Part shown: positions 6,879 through 15,400 of the stretch, piece by piece
Layout: each line of letters starts with the position of its first letter
How positions within the stretch are numbered: position 1 is the stretch's first letter
Source: Desulfovibrio sp. Dsv1
GTDB lineage: Bacteria; Desulfobacterota; Desulfovibrionia; Desulfovibrionales; Desulfovibrionaceae
Direction: 5' to 3'
Assembly (NCBI GenBank): GCA_000403945.1
Contig: APFI01000077.1
Span: 1-16,204, forward strand
DNA: 16,204 nt
Notes under the pieces: model-generated
Databases searched by the model: none
What the model was told of the DNA's origin: nothing
What the model saw: only the letters and a program-made list of their open reading frames with translations
Made by a program: the position numbers and the translations under genes

Positions 6879-9038
6879 ATGATCCGCATTCAGGAAATTC
6901 TCGATAACGTGGCGGCCAGCAACCAGAACGCCAATCTGGAACTGATCCAGCGGGCCTATGTGTTCGCCGCCACAGCCCACGCCGGGCAGACGCGCCTTTC
7001 CGGCGAGCCCTACCTTTCCCATCCCTTGACCGTGGCCGATACCTTGGCGAAAATGGGCTTTGACGAGCCCACAGTGGCTGCTGGCCTGCTGCACGACACC
7101 GTGGAGGACACCAAGGCCACCATTGAAGAGATCGACGAGAATTTCGGTGAGGAAGTGGCCGATATCGTGGACGGGGTCACCAAGATCAGCATGATCCCCT
7201 TTGAAAACAAGGAGGAAGCCCAGGCCGAGAACATCCGCAAGATGATCTTGGCCATGAGCCACGATATGCGTGTGCTGATGGTCAAACTGGCCGACCGCCT
7301 GCACAACATGAACACCCTGGATTTCCAGAAAGCCCACAAGCAGAAGCGCATCGCCCAGGAAACCATGGATATTTACGCGCCCCTGGCCAATCGCCTGGGT
7401 CTGTATCTGCTCAAGCGCGACTTGGAGGACCTCAGCTTCAAGTATCTGCGGCCGGATATCTTCAACCAGATCGACCACTGGCTGGACAAACATCAGGTGG
7501 TGGAAAAGCACATCATCGACAAGGTGGTGGGGCTGATACAGGACCTGCTGGCTTCAAACCAGATTCAGGGGCAGGTTTATGGCCGTATCAAGCACAAGTA
7601 CAGTATTTACAAGAAAATGCAGTCCCAGTCCCTGACCTTGGACGAAATGCACGACATCATGGCCTTTCGCGTGCTGGTCAAGGACATCAAGGACTGCTAC
7701 GCGGTGCTGGGGCTGGTGCACTCGCAGTGGCGGCCTGTGCACGGGCGCTTCAAAGACTATATTTCCATGCCCAAGGCCAACGGCTACCAGAGTTTGCACA
7801 CCACGGTTATTGGGCCTGAGGGCGAACGCATCGAAATCCAGATTCGTACCGAGGATATGCATCGCCAAGCCGAGCACGGCGTGGCCGCGCACTGGCTGTA
7901 CAAGGAAAAGGGCCGGGTCAACAGCAAGGATCTGGAACAGTTTTCCTGGCTGAGGGAAATTTTTGAGCGCCAGGGTGACGAGACGGATTCACGCGAGTTC
8001 ATGCACGCGCTGAAGATGGATCTCTTCAAGGATGAGGTCTACGTCTACACCCCGGTCGGAGACGTCAAGGAACTGCCCGAAGGGGCCACTCCCCTGGATT
8101 TCGCCTTCCTGATCCATACCAAGGTGGGCCAGCACTGCGCCGGGGCCAAGGTCAACGGTCGTCTCATGCCTTTAAGCACGGAGCTGAAGAACGGCGATAT
8201 CGTGGAAATCGTCACGGACCCGACGCGCAATCCCAACCGGGACTGGCTCAAGCTGGTCAAGACCGCCAAGGCCCGCAGCCGCATCCAGCGCTATCTGCGC
8301 ACCGAGGAACGGGCCCGCGCCGTGACCCTTGGCCGCGACATGCTGGAGAAGGAAGGCCGGAAGGCCAGCCTGAATGTGGCCAAGGCTCTCAGGGAAGGTC
8401 ATCTGGCCCTTGTGGCCCAAGAGATGAATTTTGAGAGCGTGGATGACCTGATCGCCGCCGTGGGTTACGCACATCTGACCCCGCGCAAGGTTCTGAACCG
8501 TCTCTGCGCCGTGCTGCATCCCAACGATGCCGCTTCGGCCGCGCCCGCGTCCCCCAGCGTCAAGGAAAGCAGGGAAGATGCCGTCCGCAAGACCGAGGGC
8601 GTGGGCATTTCCGGCGTGGACGGGGTGTTGATGCGCTTTGCCAAGTGCTGTAATCCGGTGCCGGGCGATCCCATCATCGGCTATATCAGCCGGGGGATGG
8701 GCGTCAGCGTGCACCGCGCCGACTGCCCCAATGTGGCCAATATGGAGCCGGAGCGTCTGATCTCCGTGCACTGGGACGGCGCGGAGGAAAAGCCTTACGA
8801 AGCGGGCATGTTCATTATCGCCAAAAACGTGCAGGGCGTGCTGGCGGAAGTGGCCCATATATTGTCCAAAAACAACGTGAACATCACTGGCCTGAGTATG
8901 GATAATCTTGTGGACGGTCGCGCCAAGCTGCGTTTTACCGTGGAAGTGCGCGACGCCACCCAGCTTTACCAGCTCATTGAGGCCATCCGCGCTCTGCCGT
9001 TCATTTTGGAAGTGGTGCGCGATACCGAGGACATGTGA
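6879..9038 (+). CDS. rel: Bifunctional (p)ppGpp synthetase/hydrolase, RelA/SpoT (Rel) family
   Basis: This 719-aa cytosolic enzyme makes (p)ppGpp from ATP and GTP or GDP and hydrolyses it, driving the stringent response. All long-RSH domains are present in order. The HD hydrolase has SHPL (47-50), HD at 72-73 with the following EDT, and ADRLHNM (138-144), so the hydrolase site looks intact. The synthetase (about 230-345) has YGRIKHKYSIYKKM, RFKD at 290-293, NGYQSLHTTV and EIQIRT; the RxKD type loop is associated with bifunctional rather than RelA-only enzymes. A TGS domain spans about 385-447. A zinc-finger-like region has C590, C591, H612 and C616, and an ACT domain covers about 642-719. The ATG at 6879 gives the usual length and has GCAGGG upstream; the frame stays open to a TTG at 6795, but that TTG is the promoter -35. 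No second RSH gene is visible. The gene is monocistronic, ending at the hairpin at 9130-9169. Confidence 0.97.
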   Translation: MIRIQEILDNVAASNQNANLELIQRAYVFAATAHAGQTRLSGEPYLSHPLTVADTLAKMGFDEPTVAAGLLHDTVEDTKATIEEIDENFGEEVADIVDGVTKISMIPFENKEEAQAENIRKMILAMSHDMRVLMVKLADRLHNMNTLDFQKAHKQKRIAQETMDIYAPLANRLGLYLLKRDLEDLSFKYLRPDIFNQIDHWLDKHQVVEKHIIDKVVGLIQDLLASNQIQGQVYGRIKHKYSIYKKMQSQSLTLDEMHDIMAFRVLVKDIKDCYAVLGLVHSQWRPVHGRFKDYISMPKANGYQSLHTTVIGPEGERIEIQIRTEDMHRQAEHGVAAHWLYKEKGRVNSKDLEQFSWLREIFERQGDETDSREFMHALKMDLFKDEVYVYTPVGDVKELPEGATPLDFAFLIHTKVGQHCAGAKVNGRLMPLSTELKNGDIVEIVTDPTRNPNRDWLKLVKTAKARSRIQRYLRTEERARAVTLGRDMLEKEGRKASLNVAKALREGHLALVAQEMNFESVDDLIAAVGYAHLTPRKVLNRLCAVLHPNDAASAAPASPSVKESREDAVRKTEGVGISGVDGVLMRFAKCCNPVPGDPIIGYISRGMGVSVHRADCPNVANMEPERLISVHWDGAEEKPYEAGMFIIAKNVQGVLAEVAHILSKNNVNITGLSMDNLVDGRAKLRFTVEVRDATQLYQLIEAIRALPFILEVVRDTEDM

Positions 9039-9129
9039 GGCCAAGCCAAAGAAAGGGGAGTTTTTTGCCGTTACGGGAAACTGTGGCGGGTGCGTTCCGC
9101 TGTAAGCAATGCTTTTTGGGGCGTGGAAC

Positions 9130-9169
9130 AAAATATACGGCCATCCTCCAGTGGACGGCCGTATATTTT
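9130..9169. terminator. Bidirectional rho-independent terminator between rel and the porin gene
   Basis: A perfect 13-bp inverted repeat (left arm AAAATATACGGCC at 9130-9142, right arm GGCCGTATATTTT at 9157-9169) encloses a 14-nt loop. The GC-rich core lies next to the loop and the outer part is A/T, so either strand ends the hairpin in a U-rich stretch. It lies 91 bp after the rel stop and 38 bp beyond the porin stop on the opposite strand. It therefore serves both convergent genes. Confidence 0.82.
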
Positions 9170-9207
9170 GCGTGCGGGAAGGAAACGCACACAGAGGGCT
9201 TCAAACG

Positions 9208-10848
9208 CTAGAAGGTGTAGGCAAAGACAAGTTGGGCTTTCCAGGCGTCCTGCTTTTCAAAGGCGCCATTGCCCGCGCCGCCGTAGTAACCGTCCTTTTC
9301 CCAGGTGTCCTTGTCCATCATGTTGACGATGTAGCCCAGTTCCAGGTTGGCTTCCAGGTTCTCGTATATCTGCCAGGAGTTGACCAGGTTGAATTCCAGC
9401 AGGCCGTCGTTGGTGGTCAGATACGGGCCGTCGTTGGTGCCGTAGCCGTCGCTCCAGGAAGAGGCGTTGGCCATGTACTTGACCATGGAGGGGGCGTTGG
9501 TGCCGCCCCAGTAGGCCACGCGGAAGGTGTGCTTGAGATCTTCCACAAAGCTCATGTCCCGCAACTGCAGGCCGATGCCCCAGGTGCCCGCGTAGCTCAG
9601 GTCGCGATCATACCATTCGCCGTTGGGAGCCCATGCCAGATTGCCGTCGCCCATGAAAGAAGTGAAGTTGCCGGAGGCGGACAAGGAAGGCATCCGTTCG
9701 GAACCGTTTTTCACATTGCCGTCATCGCCCGAAGCGTACCAACCGAAAATGCCCGGCGTGCCCCAGTCCATCTTGTATTCAATGAGGGCCTTTGCCAGCC
9801 AGCCCTGACGCTCGCTGCTGCCGCGTTTGATGTCGCTGGGATTGCCGCGTTTCATCACGTCGTAGCGGCCCATGGCTTCCACGTAGCCGTAGTTCAGGTC
9901 CAGTTCAAAGTTCCAGGGATCCAGGGCGGTGATGGCGATGGGCAGACCGGCCCAGAGCATGGATCCGTAAGCCTTGCTGGTTCCGCCCAGTCCGGTGCCG
10001 TTAAAGCCGGGATAGCGGCCTGTCAGGGTGTAGGAGAGGTTGCCGTCCGACGTGCCCCAGGGATCGCCCAGATAGGTCTTGCCGTCATCGCGCCAGATTC
10101 CGTTTTCGTCAGCGCCGTCATTGCCGTTCAGCGCATTTTTGCCCATCATGCCGTACATGACCCAAGGGGTCAGCCCAATGCCGTCGAACTTCAAAGGCAG
10201 GCTCAGGGCGAACAGATCAATGTTGTCTAGATAATTGGACTCACGAGTATTGCCCTTGTTGTCTCTCCATCCCCCGAAGTTGTCATTGACCGGACGCATC
10301 CAGAGGGCGGTGATGCCCACGTTTTCGTTGAACTGGTAGTTAGCCACCACAGCGGCCGCATCGGCGTCCATGATGGCCGATCCTCCGGCCACATTGGGCA
10401 GGGCCCCGCCCTGAAGGCCCATGCGGAAGCGCAGGTCGGTCTGAGGCACCAGCCAGTCAATATAGGCGTTCTTGACTTTTATGACGTTGTTGCCGTCAGC
10501 GCCCAGCGCGCCGCCTTCGTCGGCCTTGCCCCAAGTCTGGTCGCCGATTTCGAAAAAGACCGTGCCGGACAAGGCTTCGGAAGCCACCGCGTCCAGTTGC
10601 AGACGCACGCGTTGGCCTGCGGCGAACTCATCGCTACTGTTGGATTTTGTTTTCGGGCCACCTTTGGCATCGCGCGTGTGTTTGGTCAGACTGGAGTCTC
10701 CCACGCCGAAGCCCACCAGCCACTCACCGGCCACCTTGAAGTCAATGGCCTTGGCGCTCCCCGTCGCGCCCAGAAACAGACTGGCCGCCAGCAAGGCCAC
10801 TATGCACTGTTTCTTGAATTTTCCTGGATTGTTCCTTTTTTTGCTCAT
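9208..10848 (-). CDS. Outer-membrane homotrimeric porin (Desulfovibrio type)
   Basis: This is a beta-barrel porin of the type that is abundant in Desulfovibrio outer membranes and lets small hydrophilic solutes diffuse in. It is 546 aa. A Sec signal peptide is evident: basic start MSKKRNNPGKFKKQ, hydrophobic core IVALLAASLFLGATG, cleavage after SAKA at about residue 34. The mature chain is rich in Gly, Asn, Asp, Trp and Tyr, with alternating aromatic and polar residues typical of beta strands. It ends QLVFAYTF with the terminal Phe recognised by the BAM assembly machinery. The Shine-Dalgarno GAGGAGAG lies just before the ATG at 10848. The 168-bp upstream gap should hold its promoter, but I see no confident -35/-10 pair there. 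It ends at the shared terminator with rel. Family call rests on overall composition and recognised sequence style; substrate preference is unknown. Confidence 0.88.
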   Translation of the reverse strand: MSKKRNNPGKFKKQCIVALLAASLFLGATGSAKAIDFKVAGEWLVGFGVGDSSLTKHTRDAKGGPKTKSNSSDEFAAGQRVRLQLDAVASEALSGTVFFEIGDQTWGKADEGGALGADGNNVIKVKNAYIDWLVPQTDLRFRMGLQGGALPNVAGGSAIMDADAAAVVANYQFNENVGITALWMRPVNDNFGGWRDNKGNTRESNYLDNIDLFALSLPLKFDGIGLTPWVMYGMMGKNALNGNDGADENGIWRDDGKTYLGDPWGTSDGNLSYTLTGRYPGFNGTGLGGTSKAYGSMLWAGLPIAITALDPWNFELDLNYGYVEAMGRYDVMKRGNPSDIKRGSSERQGWLAKALIEYKMDWGTPGIFGWYASGDDGNVKNGSERMPSLSASGNFTSFMGDGNLAWAPNGEWYDRDLSYAGTWGIGLQLRDMSFVEDLKHTFRVAYWGGTNAPSMVKYMANASSWSDGYGTNDGPYLTTNDGLLEFNLVNSWQIYENLEANLELGYIVNMMDKDTWEKDGYYGGAGNGAFEKQDAWKAQLVFAYTF

Positions 10849-11016
10849 ACCTCTCTCCTCGAAACTGTATTTATGCCGCCGTTTCCCGGCACCCCTTGGC
10901 TGGCCGGAACCGACGGCGTTGTCGCGGCTATCTTGGTAGCACGAGTTTTAAAAGTGTGGCAATCAAAAAGTGCGCGCGCTGTTCCGGGAACCTCCAATTT
11001 CCCCTTTTTCGACCTG

Positions 11017-11421
11017 TCATGCACTCTTGACCTGAGAGTTTTTCTTGTGCCCGCAACGGCAATTGGCGCAGTTGCCTCGGCAGACGTGTTTTTCCCTCTT
11101 CTTTTCCGGAACGATCAGCACCCTGTTGCCGCTGACCGCCAGAGCGAAGCCGCTATTGCCCTTGAAAACAATCCGCTGCGGCTCATAGGATGCGTGCAGA
11201 AAGGCGGTTTTAAGAGCTGTAGCTGCAAGTGGATCAGGATATTCAACCTGCCTGACATCAATAAAAATACGCTTGCAGGACTGATGGTAGCGCTGGAGAA
11301 GGCTGATGAGAATGCTGGCTTGCGGTGGATCAAAACGGGTATTTAAGCGAATATGCAAATTTTCGTGACTGAAGCGATGGCTGACGTCCAAGGGTTGCAC
11401 GGCGGTGCAGGATGAATTCAT
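11017..11421 (-). CDS. Small protein with STAS-like body and Cys-rich C-terminal tail
   Basis: This is a 134-aa soluble protein with no signal peptide that I do not recognise as a named family. Residues about 20-105 read like a STAS/anti-anti-sigma fold: a beta strand (NLHIRLNTRF), a helix (ASILISLLQRYHQ), then RIFIDVRQVEYPDPLAATALKTAF, which resembles the strand-loop-helix of STAS domains, and RIVFKG. The usual phosphorylatable Ser/Thr after the Asp is not obvious. The tail carries C114-x3-C118-x2-C121-x-C123-x-H125, followed by a basic end, suggesting a bound metal or Fe-S cluster. The ATG at 11421 has GGAG 6 nt upstream. It is separated from the porin gene by 168 bp on the same strand and is divergent from the DMT pseudogene, with the palindromes at 11457-11503 between. 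Coding status is supported by the start signal and composition; function is unknown. Confidence 0.72.
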   Translation of the reverse strand: MNSSCTAVQPLDVSHRFSHENLHIRLNTRFDPPQASILISLLQRYHQSCKRIFIDVRQVEYPDPLAATALKTAFLHASYEPQRIVFKGNSGFALAVSGNRVLIVPEKKREKHVCRGNCANCRCGHKKNSQVKSA

Positions 11422-11456
11422 ACTTTTCTCCGCGTTGCAGGTGTGTAGACATCACT

Positions 11457-11482
11457 TTGACACAGGTCGGGCCTAGTGTCAA
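11457..11482. promoter_or_regulatory. Inverted repeat TTGACAC-N12-GTGTCAA in a divergent intergenic region
   Basis: Perfect 7-bp arms at 11457-11463 and 11476-11482 enclose 12 bp. Each arm reads as a perfect -35 hexamer (TTGACA), one facing each divergent gene, so the repeat may be a two-sided promoter/operator. On the plus strand TAGAAT (11483-11488) is a good -10, but the 20-bp spacing from TTGACA is too long. The -10 facing the small STAS-like gene is poor. The regulator is unknown. Confidence 0.4.
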
Positions 11483-11488
11483 TAGAAT

Positions 11489-11503
11489 TGAAATTCATTT
11501 TCA
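11489..11503. promoter_or_regulatory. Fur-box-like palindrome
   Basis: TGAAATT-C-ATTTTCA has the 7-1-7 layout of Fur-family operators (TGATAAT-N-ATTATCA) and matches 11 of the 14 arm positions. It lies directly after the TAGAAT hexamer, 68 bp upstream of the small STAS-like gene and before the DMT remnant. Its AT-richness contrasts with the GC-rich surroundings. It may mark iron-dependent control, but one imperfect site is weak evidence. Confidence 0.35.
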
Positions 11504-11567
11504 TAAAAAATACACAACTTGCATTTGTGGGGAATTTGAAGCAGAACACGTCAAGCAAGTCTTGTGA

Positions 11568-12384
11568 AAAGGGCGGAGGACGGCCACCATCTGGGGCGTT
11601 CAGCCACTGTTCATCAGGTTTGCCGTGCGGGAAATCACGCCGGTGAGCCTGACTGTGGTGCGCTTCATTCTGATCATGCGCTGGCGGCGCAAAACGCCGC
11701 TGCTGCCGTCCCGGACAAGTCTTTTTTCGCTGTTTTGCATGGGCGTGGCCGTAAACAACGTGGCCAGTTCACCGGTCTGCAATACTCCACAATCGGCAAC
11801 ACCACACTGATCGCCTTCACCATGCCCGCAGTCACAGCCTTGCTGGCGGTGTTCTTTCTGTGCGAACGCCTTTTGCCCGTCCAGTGGCTGGGCATCGCCA
11901 TTTCTCTTTTGGGCGTGCTGATACTATTCAGCAAGGGCTCACTGGAAGCCCTGCTGCATATTTCCTTCAGTTACAGCGACATACTTTTCTTTTGCGCCCA
12001 GTTGGGCTGGGCTGCGTATATGCTGATCGGCTTCCGGGTCATGTGGTATCTTTCGGCGCTGACCACCACGGCTTGGGCCGGAGTGTTCGGGGCGCTGACC
12101 ACATTCGTCCACGGCCTGCTCACGGGTGAACTGCATTATGCGCCGCTGTCCACGGCGGGCATGGCCTATATGGCCTATGTGGTCTGGGTGGGCGGAGTCT
12201 GCGCCACATGGTCTGCTGGAATCTCGGCATCAAGGCGGTGGGCACCGGGCAGGCCGTCATCTTTCTGAATATCATGCCTTTGATGGGTGTGGGAATCGGC
12301 ATCGCCGTACTGGATGAGGTTTTTTACTGGCAGGAGTGTTTCGGCGCGGTGGAAATTTTGTCCGGCGTGCACCTGATCACGCAG
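11568..12384 (+). pseudogene. EamA/DMT-type permease pseudogene, two frameshifts and no start
   Basis: This is the remnant of a drug/metabolite-transporter (EamA, 10-TM) inner-membrane permease. Similarity is spread over three frames. The first, about 11568-11762, reads TIWGVQPLFIRFAVREITPV and ends near AVNNV. The second, 11762-12205, reads GQFTGLQYSTIGNTTLIAF and ends near VVWVGGVCA. The third starts at 12205 with HMVCWNLGIKAVGTGQAVIF and ends near LSGVHLITQ. Each switch is repaired by one added base: a third G at 11762-11763 and a third C at 12204-12205. No ATG precedes the first part, and an in-frame TGA at 11565 closes it, so about 10 N-terminal residues are gone. The second membrane segment (RFILIMRWRRK) also looks shorter than usual. 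The last frame runs past the family's normal end to a stop at 12558, antisense to the YhaN-like gene. The hits in EamA repeats are clear; the substrate is unknown. Confidence 0.82.
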
Positions 12385-12458
12385 GCGCGCCAAATTCTGC
12401 ACCTCCGTAACGTCCGGCCCTTCTTTCAGGCGAATTCCATTGCGGATGCGGATGCGGT

Positions 12459-15400
12459 TCAATCGGCCGTGATAGTTCCATTTTCCACCTTGAACAGGGC
12501 CGCGCCGGGCTCGGCGGCCCGCAGCACGTCCGCCATATGCGGCTGGCAGGTGAAGTAGAGCAGCTGATGGGCCGGGCCTTCCCTGCCGTCGGCCAGTTCC
12601 GCAAAGGCCCGCGCCGTGCGTTCGGCCCGCTCCGGATCAAAGTTGACCAGCACCTCGTCCATGATTACGGGCAGGGGCGCGGCGTGGGCCGCATGGTTTT
12701 TGATGTAGGCCAAACGCAGGGCCAGATAGACCTGCTCCTGAGTGCCCCTGCTCAGGGATTCCGGCGGCACGGCCTCTCCTTGATCCGGCAGGATGCTCAG
12801 GCTGGAATTTTCCAGTGAGGCGCAGATGCCCCGCCAGCGGCGGTTTGTGATGCGGGCGAAGATGTCCGAGGCTTGGCGGATGACCTCCGGCTGACGCTCA
12901 CGCTCAAAAATGCGCTTGGCGTTGAGCAGAATTTCACGGGCCAAGGCCCGGCGGCTCCAAGCCAGAGCCATGCGTTCCATGCTCTCCAGCAGCAGGGCTT
13001 CCTGCTGGCGCAGTTCCGCCAGTTCGTCGGCCCGGGCCAGGGCGGCGACCTTGGCGTTCAGACCGGCCACGGCGGTGACCAGCTTCTGTTCCTCGTCCAG
13101 AATGCCGTTGAGCTCCTCCTGAATGGCGGCGCTGCGTTTTTCCTGGCTTTCCTGCTCCTCTTCCCGGAAGGATGCCAGAAATTCCGGCAACGGCAAGGTG
13201 TCGGCGGCTAGGCGCAGGGAGTCTTCCAGATCCTGGCGGCGGCGGGCCAGAGCCTGCTGCTCGTCGCGCAGAGCGGCCAGACGCAGAAAATCCTCGGCGT
13301 CATGCGCCCCGGCCAGGGCCAGCAGATTGCGCTCGTTGTTGCGAGCCTCGCTGAGGGCCGCTTCGCCCGCGCGCACCTCGTCCTCTTCTTCGGCCAGCAG
13401 ACCGGAAAGACGGGTCCGCTCGTCCTGGGACTGGGCCATGTTTTCAGCGGCGGCCAACGCGGCATCCAGACTGGCCAGCCAGTCAGGCGCGCCGTCAGCG
13501 TCATGCAGCGGATCCCGCGAAAGGGACACCAGCAGGGCGGCTAGCGGTTCGCGCAGGGCGGCCAGTTCCGCGCGACCCTGCACAAGCTCGGTGCGGGCAC
13601 GCTCCAGAGCCGATTCGGCGGCCAAGCAGTTTTCCATATACTTGAAGGCCTCGCGCACGGTTTCCGGATCCAGATCCTCGCCCAGCCCCAAGCCTTGCAG
13701 GCCGCAGCTCCAAGTTTCGCGGGCGGCGCTCAGGCGTTCCTCGGCCGCGCATAACTGTTCCGAAGCTTCACGCTGTCGGCTCCCGGCCCGCTCCAGTTCA
13801 TTTTTGTGATTTTGAAGCGCGGCTGCGGCCTTGATGCGCTGCTCGCGCACGGCGTCGGCCTCACGGCAGGATTCCAGCACCTGACGCACACATTCCACTA
13901 GGGCGGCGCGGTCGGCTTCCTGCGTCAGGCGTTCGGCCACAGCGGGTACGGCGCGCATGCGTTCCTCCATGCCGCGCAGGTCGTCTTCCAGCGCGTGCAG
14001 TTCGGTTTCCGCCGCGGCCACGCCGCCAAAGGCCAGACGGGCGGATTCGGCCTTGGCGAAAAAGGTGGCCGCACTTTCCGGCGATGGCACGTTGCTGACG
14101 CGCAACGCCAGCATGAGTTCATGCCAGCGGCGGCGGGTCTGCTGGACAACGCTTTCCGCTTCGCGCGCCTTGGCCTGAGTCACGCCCACATGGGCCTTGA
14201 CCAGGCCCATTTCGCGTTTCAGGTTTTCCATGTCCCGGCGGGAGCGCTCTTCATTGAAGCATTGCTCGCGTTCGCGCTCTAGCAGCATTTCTGTGGCTTC
14301 CAGAGTGACGAGGTCCATGCTGTCCACGCTGGCTGCGGCACAGAGCTGGCGGGCCTGTTCGCCCAGTTCGGCTACATGCAGGGCGCAGGTTTCGCGCCGG
14401 TTCTGCAGTTGGGCCATTTCCCGCAGGTGGCGTTTGGCTTCGGGGCCGCTGCGCGGCAGACCTCCGGCCAGAAAGCCCACGCCGCAGGCCAGCACCAGGT
14501 AGCCGGACCAGAGGCTGACGGGCAGGGCCAGCGTTCCGGTGAGCGGCAGACTGGCCAGACCCCAGCGCCAGTAGGCCAGCAGAATGCCCAGGCCAGCAGC
14601 GATGAGCAGTACGCCCGCCACGATCAGTGGCAGGCTTTTGACCGGCGAGGGTGCCTGTTCGCTGTTGATTCTGTTGTCCAGTTCCTGAAGGCGTTCGCGT
14701 TCTGTGGCCATGCCGGCCGACAGCGCCCGCAGGGAGCGCAGGGCCGCCGCGCGGGCGTCCAAAGCTTCACGGCTGGGGCCGTTGGCGTTGCGCTGGGCGT
14801 CACGCAGATCCTCCATGCGGTTTTTGACTGCCTCCACCTGCTCTTCAGCCTGCTGTACGGCCTGAGAGGCTTCGCCCGCTTCGCGCAGACGTTCCTGCAC
14901 CTCGCCGGCTAGGGACAGGGCCTCGTCCTGGCGGGCCAGCAGGCCGTCGAGGATGTCGCGCGGCCCGTTATTGCCGCCATTGCCGGGCGCACCGCCGGGG
15001 GCCGCCAGACGCAGGGGATCATACGCCCTGGCAAAGGTCGTGCGCGCATTATGCAGGGCGCGCTGGCGGCCCGGCAACTGGCGGCGGCCTTCCTCCAGCC
15101 GGGCCAGAGTCTGGCGCAGGTCGTCGCGGGCCTCGTCGCCCAGAGCGGCCACCGGCGCGGGCAGCAGGGCCAGGGCGCTTTGGGCCGCCGCCACGTCGCG
15201 CTCGGCTGTTTCCACGTCGCGATTGGCTTTGGTCAGGGCGTCCACGGCCGCCTGATGGGCCGAGTCCGCCGCCGCCATTTCCCTGGCCTGCTTTTCCAGA
15301 TCTTCGCGGGCGAAGAGAGAGCGGTCCGTAGCGCGGATGCGTTCGCAGTTCCAGCCGGGTCCCAGTCGGGTCAGTTCGCGGTTCAGATCCGCCTCGGCCC

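Noticed and set aside
8172..9131. Minus-strand open frame of 319 codons
   Set aside because: It is antisense to the conserved C-terminal part of Rel and is His/Gly-rich shadow sequence.
9109..10230. Plus-strand open frame of 373 codons
   Set aside because: It is antisense to the porin gene and starts inside the terminator region; it has no domain features.
10849..11016. Promoter for the porin in the 168-bp gap
   Set aside because: A promoter must be nearby, but I could find no hexamer pair with acceptable spacing, nor a sigma54-type site. The short palindrome GTTCC-G-GGAAC at 10981 has almost no loop.
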